64,000 bases of DNA from a bacterium (GCA_030646555.1 JAUSKP010000048.1:13238-77237), one strand, 5' to 3'; positions 26,964-37,022 are shown, numbered from the stretch's first letter. The notes: generated from the sequence alone by a model not told the origin. Made by a program: numbers and translations.

Positions 26964-28760
26964 ATGGAAACAGGATCTAAAAAATCATATGTTTACGCGA
27001 CAATAGGTTTTGCTTTATTTTTGGCATTTTTCTTCGGATATTATTACTCCGATAAATTTTATCCGCGCACGTTCATTGGCGGCGTAGCGGTCAGCGGAAT
27101 GACTTACGCGGAAGCTCAGGCAAAAATAAAAACGGAACTGGAAGACATTGGCGCAAACGGATTTAATTTGGAATTTATCAAAGAAGCCGCCACTCATAAA
27201 GTGAGTGTCCCGGCTTCAATATCTGGGTTTACACCTGACACGGTAGTTGAATATTTTTCTATCAACAATATTGATGAAACCATTAAAAAAGCCTACGACC
27301 GGGGCAGAGGACCATCATTCGTCCTTCGATGGGGCGAAAGAATATCTTCATTATTTTTCAAAAAAGCATTTACAGTTCCGTATTCCATTCAAAAGGAGGC
27401 AGTCTTTTCCTTATTAGAAAGAGAACTGAACGGATTTTTAAAGGGCCCGCAAACCGCGGAATTCAGTGAAAGCGGAAATAAAATAATTATATCCGAAGGA
27501 AAATTTGGAGCGGATATTGATTATGAAAGGGTAATCAAAGAAATGGACAAAGTGTTATTTAATGCAAGCGCTAAAAGTCTGAGATTTGACGTTAATTTAA
27601 TAGCTCCATCCATAACCGCGGAAGATCTTAAATTGAAACTGGATTTTGTGAATGCCCTAATAGGCTCCGTTGATTTGAAATTGTGGAATGATCCATATTG
27701 GTGGCGCGCGCGCGGGCCTATTTTGGCAACTTGGCTTACCATAAATAAAGATGACGAGGACAAAATAGAAATAAGGAGCGAAAAACTAAAGAATTTTGTT
27801 GAAATAAATACCAATTTATTGATTGACGGAAGGATGGTAAATAGCCGCTTTGAAATGCAAAATGGCAAGCTGGCGGAGATTGTTCCCGGCCAAGCCGGAC
27901 TGGGGGTAAATTTTGATAAATTAAAAGCAGATATAGAGAAGGAATTGCAAAGGATTTATCAAAATTATAATGGTAAAAAAATAAAGCCGGAAACGCTGGC
28001 GGTTAAATTTACCATTGAAAAAGTATTACCAAAAGTTACGAAGGAAACCATTGAACAGTACAAAATAACCAACCTGATCGGTGAAGCAAAAACTAGTTTT
28101 GCCGGAAGTTCTGCTGCTAGAATACATAATATAAAAGTTGGGGTTTTAAAGCTTAACGGAATATTGATAGCTCCAGGGGAAGAATTTTCCACGGTAAAAG
28201 CAATCGGGGAAGTAACTGAGAAAGAAGGATATAAAAAAGAATTTGTAATCAAGCTAGATAAAAGCGTGGAAGAATTCGGGGGCGGACTTTGCCAAATAGC
28301 GACTACATTATTCAGATTAGCGCTTAATACCGGGCTGCCGATCACTGAGAGGCAAAATCATAGCTACGTTGTCGGTTATTACGGACCGGGACTGGACGCG
28401 ACAATTTATGGACCGCATCCGGATCTCAGGTTTGTTAACGACACGGGAAATTATGTTTTATTGCAGGGAATGGTAAAAAATAACGATTTAATCTTTGAGC
28501 TTTATGGAAGAAAAGACGGCAGAAAAGTATCAATTTCCGAACCAAGAATACGCGACAGAATATCTCCGCCTGATACAAAATATATTTTAACGGATGCCCT
28601 GCCGCTGGCGCAAAAAAAATGCACCGAGAGGCGCAGAGAGGGACTAACTGCGGAAACTGATTATCGCGTGGAATATGCCGACTCCAGCATTCATGAACAA
28701 ACTTTTTTCAGCGAGTATAAGCCTTGGCAGGAAGTGTGCCTCTTTGGCACACGGTTTTAA
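26964..28760 (+). CDS. VanW family protein with peptidoglycan-binding region
   Basis: A 598-aa protein. The N-terminal membrane anchor (~10-28) is followed by two peptidoglycan-binding-4-like regions (starting GVAVSGMTYAEAQAKIKTEL, ~40-350). The VanW domain is at ~370-500 (FSTVKAIGEVTEKEGYK, GGGLCQIATTLFRLALNTGLPI, N-H-S-Y-V-V-G-Y-Y-G-P-G-L-D-A-T-I). The family accompanies vancomycin-resistance clusters in Gram-positives but is widespread in cells with no such cluster. Its biochemical role is not known; a wall-associated role is inferred from the anchor and binding domains. Confidence 0.92.
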   Translation: METGSKKSYVYATIGFALFLAFFFGYYYSDKFYPRTFIGGVAVSGMTYAEAQAKIKTELEDIGANGFNLEFIKEAATHKVSVPASISGFTPDTVVEYFSINNIDETIKKAYDRGRGPSFVLRWGERISSLFFKKAFTVPYSIQKEAVFSLLERELNGFLKGPQTAEFSESGNKIIISEGKFGADIDYERVIKEMDKVLFNASAKSLRFDVNLIAPSITAEDLKLKLDFVNALIGSVDLKLWNDPYWWRARGPILATWLTINKDDEDKIEIRSEKLKNFVEINTNLLIDGRMVNSRFEMQNGKLAEIVPGQAGLGVNFDKLKADIEKELQRIYQNYNGKKIKPETLAVKFTIEKVLPKVTKETIEQYKITNLIGEAKTSFAGSSAARIHNIKVGVLKLNGILIAPGEEFSTVKAIGEVTEKEGYKKEFVIKLDKSVEEFGGGLCQIATTLFRLALNTGLPITERQNHSYVVGYYGPGLDATIYGPHPDLRFVNDTGNYVLLQGMVKNNDLIFELYGRKDGRKVSISEPRIRDRISPPDTKYILTDALPLAQKKCTERRREGLTAETDYRVEYADSSIHEQTFFSEYKPWQEVCLFGTRF

Positions 28761-28772
28761 CCTTTGCGGTCT

Positions 28773-29399
28773 TTAAAGCCGCACCGTAATAAATCTTTTT
28801 TTCCACACCTTAATAAAATCCTGGATGGAAATTTTTTCTCCTGCCGATGTTCCGGCGGGATCATTATAATAAATTGTATCGCCGTCAATGCCGCTTATAA
28901 CCGCGAGGTGAGGTATTGAGCTTTTTAGATCAAATTTATAATGGACCGATGCAATGACGGGACCTTCCTTTAAGGATTTTTTAAATTGAGCGAAGGCGGC
29001 ATCCACGCTCAAACTTGAAAGATCATAATTTTCGCCTTTTAGGCCATATTTGCTGGCAAGAAGCGCAAGCTCTCTATGTTTCCATCCCGCATCGTTAAGA
29101 TATGCTCCGGCATCAATACCTTCCTTGAGCAGGGTATTAACCGCCACAGTTCCCGGTTTATAAAATTCAATAAGCATCGCCAAGCTTGCTATGCCGCAAC
29201 CCAGTTTTTGCCATTCAACATCATCAATATCGCTAAATTGCGAGTAAAAGAGAACATCGGGAATTTTAGTTTGAACGTTAATAACCATCTCATTTTGAGA
29301 ATTATAGCGAGTATCAATCGGAGCATTCAAAGAAACGCCTGAAGCGGCGATTGAAGTACCAACCAAGAAATTTATAAGAAGGTTGAAATATGATGCCAT
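28773..29399 (-). CDS. C39-like cysteine peptidase family protein
   Basis: A 208-aa protein with a hydrophobic N-terminus (signal-like, ~1-22) and a papain-like C39_2 domain. Cys is in G-C-G-I-A-S-L-A-M (~70), His in H-L-A-V-I-S-G (~165) and the third position is Y-N-D-P. It is likely exported. Substrate and cleavage activity are not inferable. TATAAT seven bases upstream of the ATG supports this start. Confidence 0.8.
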   Translation of the reverse strand: MASYFNLLINFLVGTSIAASGVSLNAPIDTRYNSQNEMVINVQTKIPDVLFYSQFSDIDDVEWQKLGCGIASLAMLIEFYKPGTVAVNTLLKEGIDAGAYLNDAGWKHRELALLASKYGLKGENYDLSSLSVDAAFAQFKKSLKEGPVIASVHYKFDLKSSIPHLAVISGIDGDTIYYNDPAGTSAGEKISIQDFIKVWKKRFITVRL

Positions 29400-29406
29400 G
29401 TTTTAA

Positions 29407-29412
29407 ATTATA
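29407..29412 (-). promoter_or_regulatory. -10 box for the C39-like gene
   Basis: TATAAT, seven bases (TTAAAAC) before the ATG at 29399; no Shine-Dalgarno. Confidence 0.55.
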
Positions 29413-29496
29413 CCATATTTTAACAAATATTGCAAGATAGGGTGATATAACTGCCAACCTTAGGGCAGCTCATCCAAATGAACTTAATAATTATTT

Positions 29497-30984
29497 TTAT
29501 TTCCTTGGAATTTTGGAAAACACTGTGTGTTTTTCAATCCCTGATACGTATTTGAAATAGAAAAGCATATAATACTTGGCCATTCTTAAAAGCCCTTTCT
29601 TACTCGCATTTTTAGCTGTTTTATATCCGTAAAAAGCAAAGTATAGCCAAGTATAAAAATGGGTAAGCGGTTGAGAGATCAAGAATTCCGTGAATGGACG
29701 CAAAAATGGAAACTGCACAATAATGCCGAATAACTTATGCAAATTGACTATTTTTAATTTTAATTTGGGGTCTCCAAAATTCAAAGCAGAATCGGTCTTG
29801 TTGGAAACATGGATTTTATCAAAATTCTCATCAAACATTCCTTTCTGAATTGCCAGTTTGCCAAGTTCCGTTTCCGGATAAGGATAGAGAATGGAAGACC
29901 AAGCATAATCCGGTTTAAGTTTAATATTAAAGTCTAGGGTCTCCAAATCCGCTTTCAATGGATCATCCACCGGCAGACCGACTAAATTTTGCGTTAATAT
30001 TTTAATCTTATATTTATGAAGGATTTCGCAAGCTTTGACAATTTGTTCATTAGGAATATTACGTTTTAGAATTTTAGTTGAAATTTCGTTGTTAGCGCAC
30101 TCTACTCCCAAGCACATAGTTTGGCAGCCCATTTGTTTTAAAAGTTTGCCTATCCTGTCTTCATATATTAAATTTGCTCGTCCATTACAAAAGAGCGGCA
30201 GTCCTATTTCTTTAAGAAATTTCTCGGCAAACTCTTCTAGCCAGCCATTAGGCTTAATAAGAAATGTATCATCGTCAATAAATACACAATCCAAAAAATA
30301 ATTTTGTTTAACTTCTTTAATCTCGGCGATCATATTGTCAACTGAACGCACTCGGAGCATCTTGCCCTTGCCCTCAGTCATTTTGTTGTAAACATGATTA
30401 AAACAATACGTGCACTGATTTGGACATCCCCGCATAGACATAAACATCTTTTTACCATTGAAGCGCAAAGAAGGATCCGCATCATAGAATAATTTTCTGT
30501 CCGGAAAAGGGAGGCTATTTAAATCTTCAACTAGGGGGCCTATTTCATTTCGGATAATATCGCCATTTGGTTTTTTAAACCAAAAATTTGGAGTGTTATA
30601 AAAATCCTTACCCTTTTCCATCCGTTCAACCAATTCCAAAAAATAAATATCTCCTTCTCCGCGGCAAATGGCGTCCACCCTATCCTTTTCAACCATTTCC
30701 GGTTTAAACGTAGGGTGAGGTCCGCCAAAGACCGAAAAGCAATCATAGCGATCTCTCACTATCTTATTCAAATCAATATAATAATTGTGTTCACCTGTAG
30801 TAATGCTGTAAGCAAGGATATCTGGTTTGTACTCTTTTATTTTTGCGACACACTCATCCTCACTTAATTCCTCAGTTAATAATAGCCGGACAGAATGGCC
30901 TTTCTGTTTAAGAATGCTTGAAAGCGTCATAATTCCTAATCGCTCGTACATGGTCGTGCTTTTAAGAAAAAATTGGATTTTCAT
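29497..30984 (-). CDS. B12-binding-domain radical SAM protein
   Basis: A 495-aa protein with a cobalamin-binding-like N-terminal Rossmann region (~1-130, ending VFGGPHPTFKPE) and a radical SAM core with C-P-N-Q-C-T-Y-C (~190). An elongator-like region (ANLIYEDRIGKLLKQMGCQTMCLGVE) follows, then a helical C-terminus. The N-terminal domain lacks an obvious D-x-H-x-x-G, so cobalamin need not be bound. Relatives act on lipids, hopanoids or peptide natural products; the reaction is unknown. It is divergent from the FAD oxidase at 31144. Confidence 0.88.
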   Translation of the reverse strand: MKIQFFLKSTTMYERLGIMTLSSILKQKGHSVRLLLTEELSEDECVAKIKEYKPDILAYSITTGEHNYYIDLNKIVRDRYDCFSVFGGPHPTFKPEMVEKDRVDAICRGEGDIYFLELVERMEKGKDFYNTPNFWFKKPNGDIIRNEIGPLVEDLNSLPFPDRKLFYDADPSLRFNGKKMFMSMRGCPNQCTYCFNHVYNKMTEGKGKMLRVRSVDNMIAEIKEVKQNYFLDCVFIDDDTFLIKPNGWLEEFAEKFLKEIGLPLFCNGRANLIYEDRIGKLLKQMGCQTMCLGVECANNEISTKILKRNIPNEQIVKACEILHKYKIKILTQNLVGLPVDDPLKADLETLDFNIKLKPDYAWSSILYPYPETELGKLAIQKGMFDENFDKIHVSNKTDSALNFGDPKLKLKIVNLHKLFGIIVQFPFLRPFTEFLISQPLTHFYTWLYFAFYGYKTAKNASKKGLLRMAKYYMLFYFKYVSGIEKHTVFSKIPRK

Positions 30985-31131
30985 TATACGGCTTTATTTA
31001 TTAATAAAATAATTGGAACATACCTGGTAAGCTTTTAATCCTTAAAAATTTTACAAGCGATTTACAAATATTGCAAGCCAACTTAGCCGCCAATAAATTT
31101 TACATGACTCTTATTATTACAATAAATAGAA

Positions 31132-31137
31132 TATAAT
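31132..31137 (+). promoter_or_regulatory. -10 box for the FAD oxidase
   Basis: TATAAT exactly six bases before the GTG at 31144, which decides the start and predicts a leaderless mRNA. Confidence 0.6.
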
Positions 31138-31143
31138 ATTAGT

Positions 31144-32808
31144 GTGAACACTACATTTGAATCCCTCAAGCCTTCTTTTAAAGGTGATGTAGATAATTCG
31201 GAAATGGCTCTTTCTACTTACTCTCATGACGCAAGCTTGTTTGAAATTCGTCCGCGCGCAGTGCTCTATCCAAAAGACGCAGAAGATGTCAAAACCTTGA
31301 CGCGCTGGGTTGCGGCAAACAAAAAACAGGATCCATCACTTTCTATAACTGCCCGTTCTGCCGGCACTGATATGTCCGGCGCGGCTATTGGCAGCTCTAT
31401 TATCGTTGACTTCACTAGATATATGAATGAGATCAAAGAAATAGCGCCAGACCACGCCATAGTAATGCCGGGGTGCTATTACAGAGACTTCGATGCCGCG
31501 ACTCAAAAAATAAATCGTTTTATGCCTGCTTATACCGCTTCCAGAGAAATAAATGCCATGGGCGGAATGATTGGAAATAATAGCGGCGGTGAAAAAGCCA
31601 TTAAATATGGAAAAACCGAGCAATATATAAACTCCCTTAAGATAGTTCTTTCCGATGGCAACGAATATATTATTAAACCGCTGACAAAAACTGAAATCGA
31701 AGAAAAGATTGCTAAAACGCCTAAACCGGAAAATTCTTTTGAGGTTGAACTGTATCAAAAACTGCATAAGCTTATAACTGAAAACTATGATCAAATTATG
31801 TCCGCAAAGCCCGCTGTTTCCAAAAACTCCGCCGGATACTATCTATGGAATGTGTATAACAAAAACATGGGAACATTTGATCTGTGCCAGCTGATCGTCG
31901 GATCGCAAGGAACGCTGGGCATCGTAACCGAAATTAATTTTAAACTTGCGCCGACCCAGCCATATTCAAATATTCTAGTGGTTTTCTTGCCATCTCTTGA
32001 TGCGGTAAGCGATCTTGTTACTGAAATATTGCCTTTCAAACCTGACAGTTTGGAAACATATGATGATAAGAGCATGATGCTGGCAGTAAGATTCTTTTTT
32101 GATTTCTTCAAGCAATTGGGTTTTTGGGGTGCGATCAAACTCGGCCTCCAATTTATTCCCGAAGCTTGGATGATGGCCATCGGCGGCGTGCCAAAACTTA
32201 TCCTTATGATTGAATTTACCGGCCAATCCAAAGAAAATGTAAATAAAAAACTGATGGAAGTAGAACAGCATATTAAACACTTCGGCTTTCGCGCACATAT
32301 TGCCCGATCAAATGCTGAAGCGAATAAATATTGGAAAATCCGGCATGAGAGTTTTAATCTACTCAGAAAACACGTTAAAAACAAGCGAACAGCGCCTTTT
32401 ATTGACGATGTCATCGTAAAACCGGAATATTTGCCGGAGTTTCTGCCAAAAATAAAAGTCTTGCTTGATGAATACAAGCTTGACTATACAGTCCAAGGGC
32501 ACCTTGGCAATGGAAATTTTCATATCATCCCGCTAATGGATCTCAACTCTCCTTTTTCGGCGGATATCATTATTGATCTTTCGGCCAAGGTATACGCTCT
32601 CGTGCATGAGTATCGTGGTTCAATTACCGCGGAACACAATGATGGAATTATTAGAACGCCATACCTGGCGCAACAATATGGCGCAGAAATAATCTCGCTT
32701 TTTGAGCAGACAAAAAATATATTTGATCCAAACAATATTTTTAATCCCAAAATAAAAGTGGGAGGAACTTTTGAGGATATTAGAAAAGCAATTAAGAAAA
32801 ATAACTAA
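31144..32808 (+). CDS. FAD-linked oxidase, GlcD/D-lactate dehydrogenase type
   Basis: A 554-aa flavoprotein: FAD-binding-4 (PCMH/VAO) domain at ~40-270 (SLSITARSAGTDMSGAAIG, then A-M-G-G-M-I-G-N-N-S-G-G-E-K, and I-V-G-S-Q-G-T-L-G-I-V-T-E). The FAD-oxidase C-terminal domain (~280-545) has V-Q-G-H-L-G-N-G-N-F-H and A-E-H-N-D-G-I-I-R-T. Relatives oxidise D-lactate, glycolate or other 2-hydroxyacids. The electron acceptor is unclear: no FeS partner subunit is encoded nearby. The start codon is GTG. Confidence 0.92.
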   Translation: MNTTFESLKPSFKGDVDNSEMALSTYSHDASLFEIRPRAVLYPKDAEDVKTLTRWVAANKKQDPSLSITARSAGTDMSGAAIGSSIIVDFTRYMNEIKEIAPDHAIVMPGCYYRDFDAATQKINRFMPAYTASREINAMGGMIGNNSGGEKAIKYGKTEQYINSLKIVLSDGNEYIIKPLTKTEIEEKIAKTPKPENSFEVELYQKLHKLITENYDQIMSAKPAVSKNSAGYYLWNVYNKNMGTFDLCQLIVGSQGTLGIVTEINFKLAPTQPYSNILVVFLPSLDAVSDLVTEILPFKPDSLETYDDKSMMLAVRFFFDFFKQLGFWGAIKLGLQFIPEAWMMAIGGVPKLILMIEFTGQSKENVNKKLMEVEQHIKHFGFRAHIARSNAEANKYWKIRHESFNLLRKHVKNKRTAPFIDDVIVKPEYLPEFLPKIKVLLDEYKLDYTVQGHLGNGNFHIIPLMDLNSPFSADIIIDLSAKVYALVHEYRGSITAEHNDGIIRTPYLAQQYGAEIISLFEQTKNIFDPNNIFNPKIKVGGTFEDIRKAIKKNN

Positions 32809-32826
32809 AAAAAGAGGATGGATTAT

Positions 32827-32900
32827 TGGCTGCCAGACCTGGATTCGAACCAAGATACCCGCCTCCAAAGGGCGGTGTCCTACCATTAGACGATCTGGCA
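32827..32900 (-). tRNA. tRNA-Gln (anticodon TTG)
   Basis: Acceptor TGCCAGA/TCTGGCA, anticodon stem CCGCC/GGCGG with loop CTTTGGA (TTG), T-arm CTTGG TTCGAAT CCAGG. CCA is encoded, unlike the other two tRNAs here. It is convergent with the FAD oxidase. Confidence 0.95.
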
Positions 32901-32972
32901 ATATTTTATTTATACTATCACGATTTTTTTTAAAATTCCACTTAATTTGTTATAATAAATACCTATTTAAAT

Positions 32973-33449
32973 ATGATTTTATCTATACACGCAATAGTCG
33001 GAGCAGTTTTAGCCTCTAATTCTAATAGTATCGGGCAAGCTATCATATTAGGCCTCGTGAGCCATTATTTTTTGGATTCTATTCCTCATGTTGAATATAC
33101 AATAAAAAATATTCAAAAAGGGGACTTAAAAACGGCCATTAAGGAATTCGTCAATATTTCCATTGATCTGATTGTCAGTCTTGCGATCCTTTTGTACTTG
33201 ATCCAAAATAAAAATTTTGATCAAACAATTTTGATATTAACCGGATCTTTTTTTGCGTTACTTCCTGATGGGCTATACTTTATTGATTGCCTTGTTAAAA
33301 ATAAGAATAGGAATATATTTACAAAGTTTCTAAAAATGCATTCTGATTTTCACGCAAAAACACATTCCAATATTGCTTCTTTTAAAATACAGCTTATTAC
33401 GCAGATTATAATAGCCTTAGCCCTGCTTTTCTTTATCCTTTTTAAATAA
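32973..33449 (+). CDS. Small integral membrane protein, YdjM/DUF457-like
   Basis: A 158-aa protein with about four hydrophobic segments. Conserved-looking His/Asp positions at membrane edges (SIHAIVGAVLA, L-V-S-H-Y-F-L-D-S-I-P-H, L-L-P-D-G-L-Y-F and a later M-H-S-D-F-H) resemble the membrane metal-dependent hydrolase-like DUF457 proteins. Assignment is tentative and no substrate can be given. Confidence 0.6.
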   Translation: MILSIHAIVGAVLASNSNSIGQAIILGLVSHYFLDSIPHVEYTIKNIQKGDLKTAIKEFVNISIDLIVSLAILLYLIQNKNFDQTILILTGSFFALLPDGLYFIDCLVKNKNRNIFTKFLKMHSDFHAKTHSNIASFKIQLITQIIIALALLFFILFK

Positions 33450-33453
33450 AAAA

Positions 33454-33475
33454 CGTCCCGATGTTTATCGGGACG
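33454..33475. terminator. Bidirectional terminator
   Basis: CGTCCCGAT/ATCGGGACG stem with A/T runs. It ends the gene at 32973 and, from the other side, overlaps the last codons of the L,D-transpeptidase. Confidence 0.85.
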
Positions 33476-34205
33476 CTTTGCCAAGAATTTTTACCAGAAC
33501 AGGCGGACCATTTATCCGGCCCATTTTCTTTTTGTCGGTCGCCACTATCCACATATAAAGCGTTTTAGCGTCCATTAGCGCGGGCTTTTTCGGATAACCG
33601 TAATATTTTTTCTGCATTTCCTCATCATATAAACCGATACAGCCGTGCGAAGCGGGTTTTCCGTCCAAGTCCCTGCCATGGATAAAAAAGTTAGTATCTT
33701 TTTTTTCTGACCGAGAAAGCTGCAATGCCCAATCCATAGGATAGGGCCGTGTGGAATTATTTATAAAATAACGGGAAGAACGCTTATTTTTTTCAAAATT
33801 ATAAATATAAAATAATCCAGTTGGCGTAGCAAAGCCTTCTTTTCCGGAGGATATCGGAAAACTAAATTTAAGTCTGCCGTACTGATAAGCTCCTAAAAAC
33901 TGCTTAGAAAGATCAACAACTATCACCTTGGGAACTAGCCTATATTTTTTTAAAGCCATAGGCAGGGGATTATAATGAAAATTCTCCGAATTGAGAGGAA
34001 TTTTGACTTTGTATCCCTTGTAAATGTGAACTCTATCTATGCGATTAAATCTTAATATTTCAATCCACGATTCAGGAAAAACTTTTTCTAAATCATTTTG
34101 GCGTTTAAGCGTATACATCCTAAAGTCGGGTTCTTGAGAGAAGACCATTCCCGAACCTGCAAATAAGAAAAAAATGCCTAGCAGCGCCCTATATAACGCG
34201 AACAT
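33465..34205 (-). CDS. L,D-transpeptidase (YkuD family)
   Basis: A 246-aa exported protein with signal peptide (~1-23). The catalytic domain is at ~105-240: V-I-V-V-D-L-S-K-Q, F-P-I-S-S-G-K-E-G-F-A-T-P-T-G and the active-site S-H-G-C-I-G with upstream I-H-G-R-D. YkuD enzymes make 3-3 peptidoglycan cross-links or attach proteins to the wall. It is translated from a clear Shine-Dalgarno (GGGAGGAA), unlike most housekeeping genes here. The C-terminal codons and stop lie inside a terminator hairpin. Confidence 0.92.
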   Translation of the reverse strand: MFALYRALLGIFFLFAGSGMVFSQEPDFRMYTLKRQNDLEKVFPESWIEILRFNRIDRVHIYKGYKVKIPLNSENFHYNPLPMALKKYRLVPKVIVVDLSKQFLGAYQYGRLKFSFPISSGKEGFATPTGLFYIYNFEKNKRSSRYFINNSTRPYPMDWALQLSRSEKKDTNFFIHGRDLDGKPASHGCIGLYDEEMQKKYYGYPKKPALMDAKTLYMWIVATDKKKMGRINGPPVLVKILGKASR

Positions 34206-34219
34206 ATTTCCTCCCTTTG

Positions 34220-34381
34220 TCCGCCATAGCTTTATGCGAAGGCGGATTTATTTTAATTTTTAAGAATCTAATATCTAGGTTAGTATTTAATGGCTTGCAT
34301 TACAAGCGCCCTAAAACATTCGCCCTTGGCGGATGTTCGGGCGATCATTTTGCAAAACAAAATGATTTAGCCCTAAAACCA
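34220..34381. repeat. Palindromes upstream of the 88-aa gene
   Basis: TCCGCCATAGCTTTATGCGAAGGCGGA (34220-34246, same family as the RNase P insert) and a compound block (34308-34381) with CGCCC..GGGCG and ATCATTTTGcaaaaCAAAATGAT. I see no gene between 34206 and 34443. Confidence 0.8.
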
Positions 34382-34431
34382 GCACCGTCAAAATTATAAA
34401 CATAAACAGTTGTGCAAAGAAAAAATTAAGT

Positions 34432-34437
34432 TATAAT
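34432..34437 (+). promoter_or_regulatory. -10 box for the 88-aa gene
   Basis: TATAAT six bases before the ATG at 34444, with TTGTGC 16 bases upstream of it as a weak -35. Confidence 0.6.
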
Positions 34438-34443
34438 TAAAAC

Positions 34444-34710
34444 ATGGACACTTTAATGAAATCAGAAATATTCTTTTTTATTACATCAATAGCGGTGGTA
34501 ATTTTGACAATATTTATAGGAATAGTGGCGGCATATTTAATTAGGATCCTTAGGAATGTTGACAATATTTCTAAAACGGCAAAAGATGAGGCTGCGCTTA
34601 TCAAAGAAGATGTTGCGGACCTGCGCCAAAACATCAGGGACGAAGGAATAAAAGTAAAAAGTTTTGTCAGGTTTTTTAATAAATTGAAAGGCCGAAAAAA
34701 TAAAAAATAA
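34444..34710 (+). CDS. Small membrane-anchored coiled-coil protein (DUF948-like)
   Basis: An 88-aa protein with one membrane segment (~9-32), then an amphipathic helix (NVDNISKTAKDEAALIKEDVADLRQNI) and a basic tail (LKGRKNKK). It resembles DUF948-type proteins in topology. It is followed 12 bases later by the lysine-rich YtxH-like gene, with which it probably forms a unit. Confidence 0.75.
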   Translation: MDTLMKSEIFFFITSIAVVILTIFIGIVAAYLIRILRNVDNISKTAKDEAALIKEDVADLRQNIRDEGIKVKSFVRFFNKLKGRKNKK

Positions 34711-34722
34711 TCTTAAATAAAA

Positions 34723-35085
34723 ATGAATAAAAAAACAAAAAGAATAGCAGTTGAAACGGGCATGGGTCTTGCCGCATTAGCCGCAACCGCCGCCGGAGTA
34801 TATTTCTTGTCCGGCAAGAAAGGCGCAAAAAACCGCAAAAAGGTTAAAGGCTGGATGCTAAAAGCCAAGGGCGAAGTTCTCCAAGAAATGGAACATATGA
34901 AAAATATGGGCGAGGGCACTTATCACGATACAATTGATGCTATGTCTGAAAGATATAAAATTCTTAAGAATGTAGATAAAAAAGAGCTTGATAATTTGGT
35001 TAAAGAATTAAAAAGCCATTGGAAACATATTAAAAAGGATCTGAAACCAAAAGCCAGAAAATCTTCCAGCAAGAAAAGAAAGTAA
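34723..35085 (+). CDS. Lysine-rich YtxH-like protein
   Basis: A 120-aa protein: short N-terminal hydrophobic Ala/Gly-rich segment (~11-29), then charged helices and a strongly basic C-terminus (KPKARKSSSKKRK). It looks like YtxH/gas-vesicle-like stress proteins or a nucleic-acid-binding tail. The function is not known. Confidence 0.75.
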   Translation: MNKKTKRIAVETGMGLAALAATAAGVYFLSGKKGAKNRKKVKGWMLKAKGEVLQEMEHMKNMGEGTYHDTIDAMSERYKILKNVDKKELDNLVKELKSHWKHIKKDLKPKARKSSSKKRK

Positions 35086-35093
35086 ACTTAAAA

Positions 35094-35133
35094 AACATCC
35101 CCTCACTCTGCAAGAGTGAGGGGATGTTTTTTG
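35094..35133. terminator. Bidirectional terminator
   Basis: AACATCCCCTCACTC/GAGTGAGGGGATGTT stem, five-base loop, A-run before and T-run after. It separates the YtxH-like gene from convergent typA. Confidence 0.9.
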
Positions 35134-35136
35134 TTT

Positions 35137-36921
35137 TTAGTTCTTTGCCTTTAAATCCCTCTTTCTAATTCTCAGGCTTTTCGGCGTAACCTCTAAAAGT
35201 TCGTCGTCCCCTAAATATTCTATATGTTGCTCCAAGCTCATTTCTCTTGGGGCGATTAAACCAGCAGTTAAAGCTTCTGTTTTTGCTCTAAAGTTATTTA
35301 ATTGCTTTGCTCGACAAACATGTACGGCCAAATCCATAGCTTTAGCATTTTGACCAACTACCTGACCCGCGTATACCTTTACGCCAGGACCAATAAACAG
35401 TTCGGCACGCTCTTGAGCGATTACCAATCCATAATTAGTGGTCGTGCCAGTTTCGTGGACTATTAAAGATCCGTGTGGATTTGTTTTTATATCTTCAACA
35501 AAAAGAATATATCCAGAAAACAGGGTATTAATAATACCAGTACCTTTAGTTTCAATCATAAAGTCATTTCTAAATCCTATTAAACCTCTAGTTGGGATAT
35601 TGAAATGGAATATTGCTATACCATTTTCTACGCCCATATTCTTCATTACACCCTTTCTATTATTCATTCTTTCTATGATTATTCCAGAATATTTTTCCGG
35701 CGCCTCAATCCAAATATCTTCAGCTGGTTCAGTTTTCTTTCCGTTTTCTTCTTTAAAAATAACCTCCGGCTTAGAAACCTGAAATTCATATCCTTCGCGC
35801 CTCATCGTTTCAATTAAAATACCTAAATGGAGCTCTCCGCGTCCACTCACGATAAATTCATCAGTTGATTTTCCTCCCTCAACTCTCAAAGCCACATCAT
35901 TATCTAGTTCCTTTTCCAATCTTTCTTTTAAATTTCTGGAAGTGCAATATTCGCCTTCTTCGCCGGCAAAAGGGGAGTTGTTCACGCTAAAAATCATTTT
36001 AACAGTAGGTTTTTCAATATTAATCGGCGGAAGGGCCATTGGATTATTTAAGTCCGCAATAGTATCACCAATGTTTATATTTTCTATTCCGCTCACGGCC
36101 ACAATATCTCCGGCTTCACATTCCGCGGCCTCAACCTTACCTAAACCGACAAAAGTCATAAGACTACTAATTTTGACTGACTTATTTTTTCCCTCCCTGG
36201 AAATATGCATAACTTGCTGAGAATTCTTTATAGTGCCTTGATGGATTCTCCCAATTCCTATTCGGCCCTTATAATTATCGTAGGCGATTGTCACAATCAT
36301 CATTTGCAGAGGAGCTTCTGGATGAAATTCGGGCTGAGGGATATATTTTAAAACAGCGTCAAAAACAGGTCTTATGCCGGTCATACTGGCTAAATCCGGG
36401 ATTAACCCCGCTTTTGCAAGTTTAGAAGAAGCATAAATAATAGGAAAATTAAGCTGTTCCTCATTGGCACCAAGCTCAATAAAAAGATCGAGTACTTTAT
36501 CCAATGCGTAATTGATACGGGCGTTCGGTTTATCTATTTTATTTATAACCACGATAACCTTGTGATTGAAGGATAAAGCTTTCTTTAAAACGAATCTTGT
36601 TTGAGGCATTGGGCCTTCCTGTGCATCAACTAAGAGTAAAACTCCGTCCGCCATATTTAAAACACGCTCCACTTCGCCGCCGAAGTCGGCGTGTCCGGGA
36701 GTATCTATAATATTTATTTTTGTATCTCCATAATAAACGGCTGCATTTTTAGAAAATATAGTAATTCCACGCTCTCTTTCAAGATCGTTAAAATCCATTA
36801 TTAATTCCTTATCACTAAGCTTTCCTAAATCAGTGTCTGATTGCTTAAGCAAAGCGTCCACGAGAGTGGATTTCCCATGGTCAACGTGAGCAATGATAGC
36901 TATGTTTCTAATCTTTTTCAT
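35137..36921 (-). CDS. typA: GTP-binding protein TypA/BipA
   Basis: Translational GTPase (594 aa) active in 50S assembly at low temperature and stress. G1 [10 protein letters not shown]2 R-G-I-T-I, G3 [10 protein letters not shown]4 N-K-I-D-K-P. TypA-specific C-terminal sequences ([24 protein letters not shown] [11 protein letters not shown]) separate it from LepA. TAAAAT lies eight bases before the ATG with no Shine-Dalgarno. Confidence 0.97.
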   Translation of the reverse strand: MKKIRNIAIIAHVDHGKSTLVDALLKQSDTDLGKLSDKELIMDFNDLERERGITIFSKNAAVYYGDTKINIIDTPGHADFGGEVERVLNMADGVLLLVDAQEGPMPQTRFVLKKALSFNHKVIVVINKIDKPNARINYALDKVLDLFIELGANEEQLNFPIIYASSKLAKAGLIPDLASMTGIRPVFDAVLKYIPQPEFHPEAPLQMMIVTIAYDNYKGRIGIGRIHQGTIKNSQQVMHISREGKNKSVKISSLMTFVGLGKVEAAECEAGDIVAVSGIENINIGDTIADLNNPMALPPINIEKPTVKMIFSVNNSPFAGEEGEYCTSRNLKERLEKELDNDVALRVEGGKSTDEFIVSGRGELHLGILIETMRREGYEFQVSKPEVIFKEENGKKTEPAEDIWIEAPEKYSGIIIERMNNRKGVMKNMGVENGIAIFHFNIPTRGLIGFRNDFMIETKGTGIINTLFSGYILFVEDIKTNPHGSLIVHETGTTTNYGLVIAQERAELFIGPGVKVYAGQVVGQNAKAMDLAVHVCRAKQLNNFRAKTEALTAGLIAPREMSLEQHIEYLGDDELLEVTPKSLRIRKRDLKAKN

Positions 36922-36994
36922 GAGTTGTTATTTTACAATAAATAAACCAAAAATACAAGTTTTTATATCTAAATTCATTAACAACCGATTTATA

Positions 36995-37022
36995 CCACTA
37001 TTCCGCGGTCGCGGAATAGTGG
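36995..37022. repeat. Perfect 12-bp palindrome, no T-run
   Basis: CCACTATTCCGC-GGTC-GCGGAATAGTGG upstream of typA. Not a terminator by sequence; function unknown. Confidence 0.7.

Noticed and set aside
34217..34399. 60-codon frame upstream of the 88-aa gene
   Set aside because: Made mostly of dispersed palindromes; no start signal; no protein-like pattern.
36995..37022. Terminator
   Set aside because: Strong palindrome but no T-run on either side; listed as a palindrome only.
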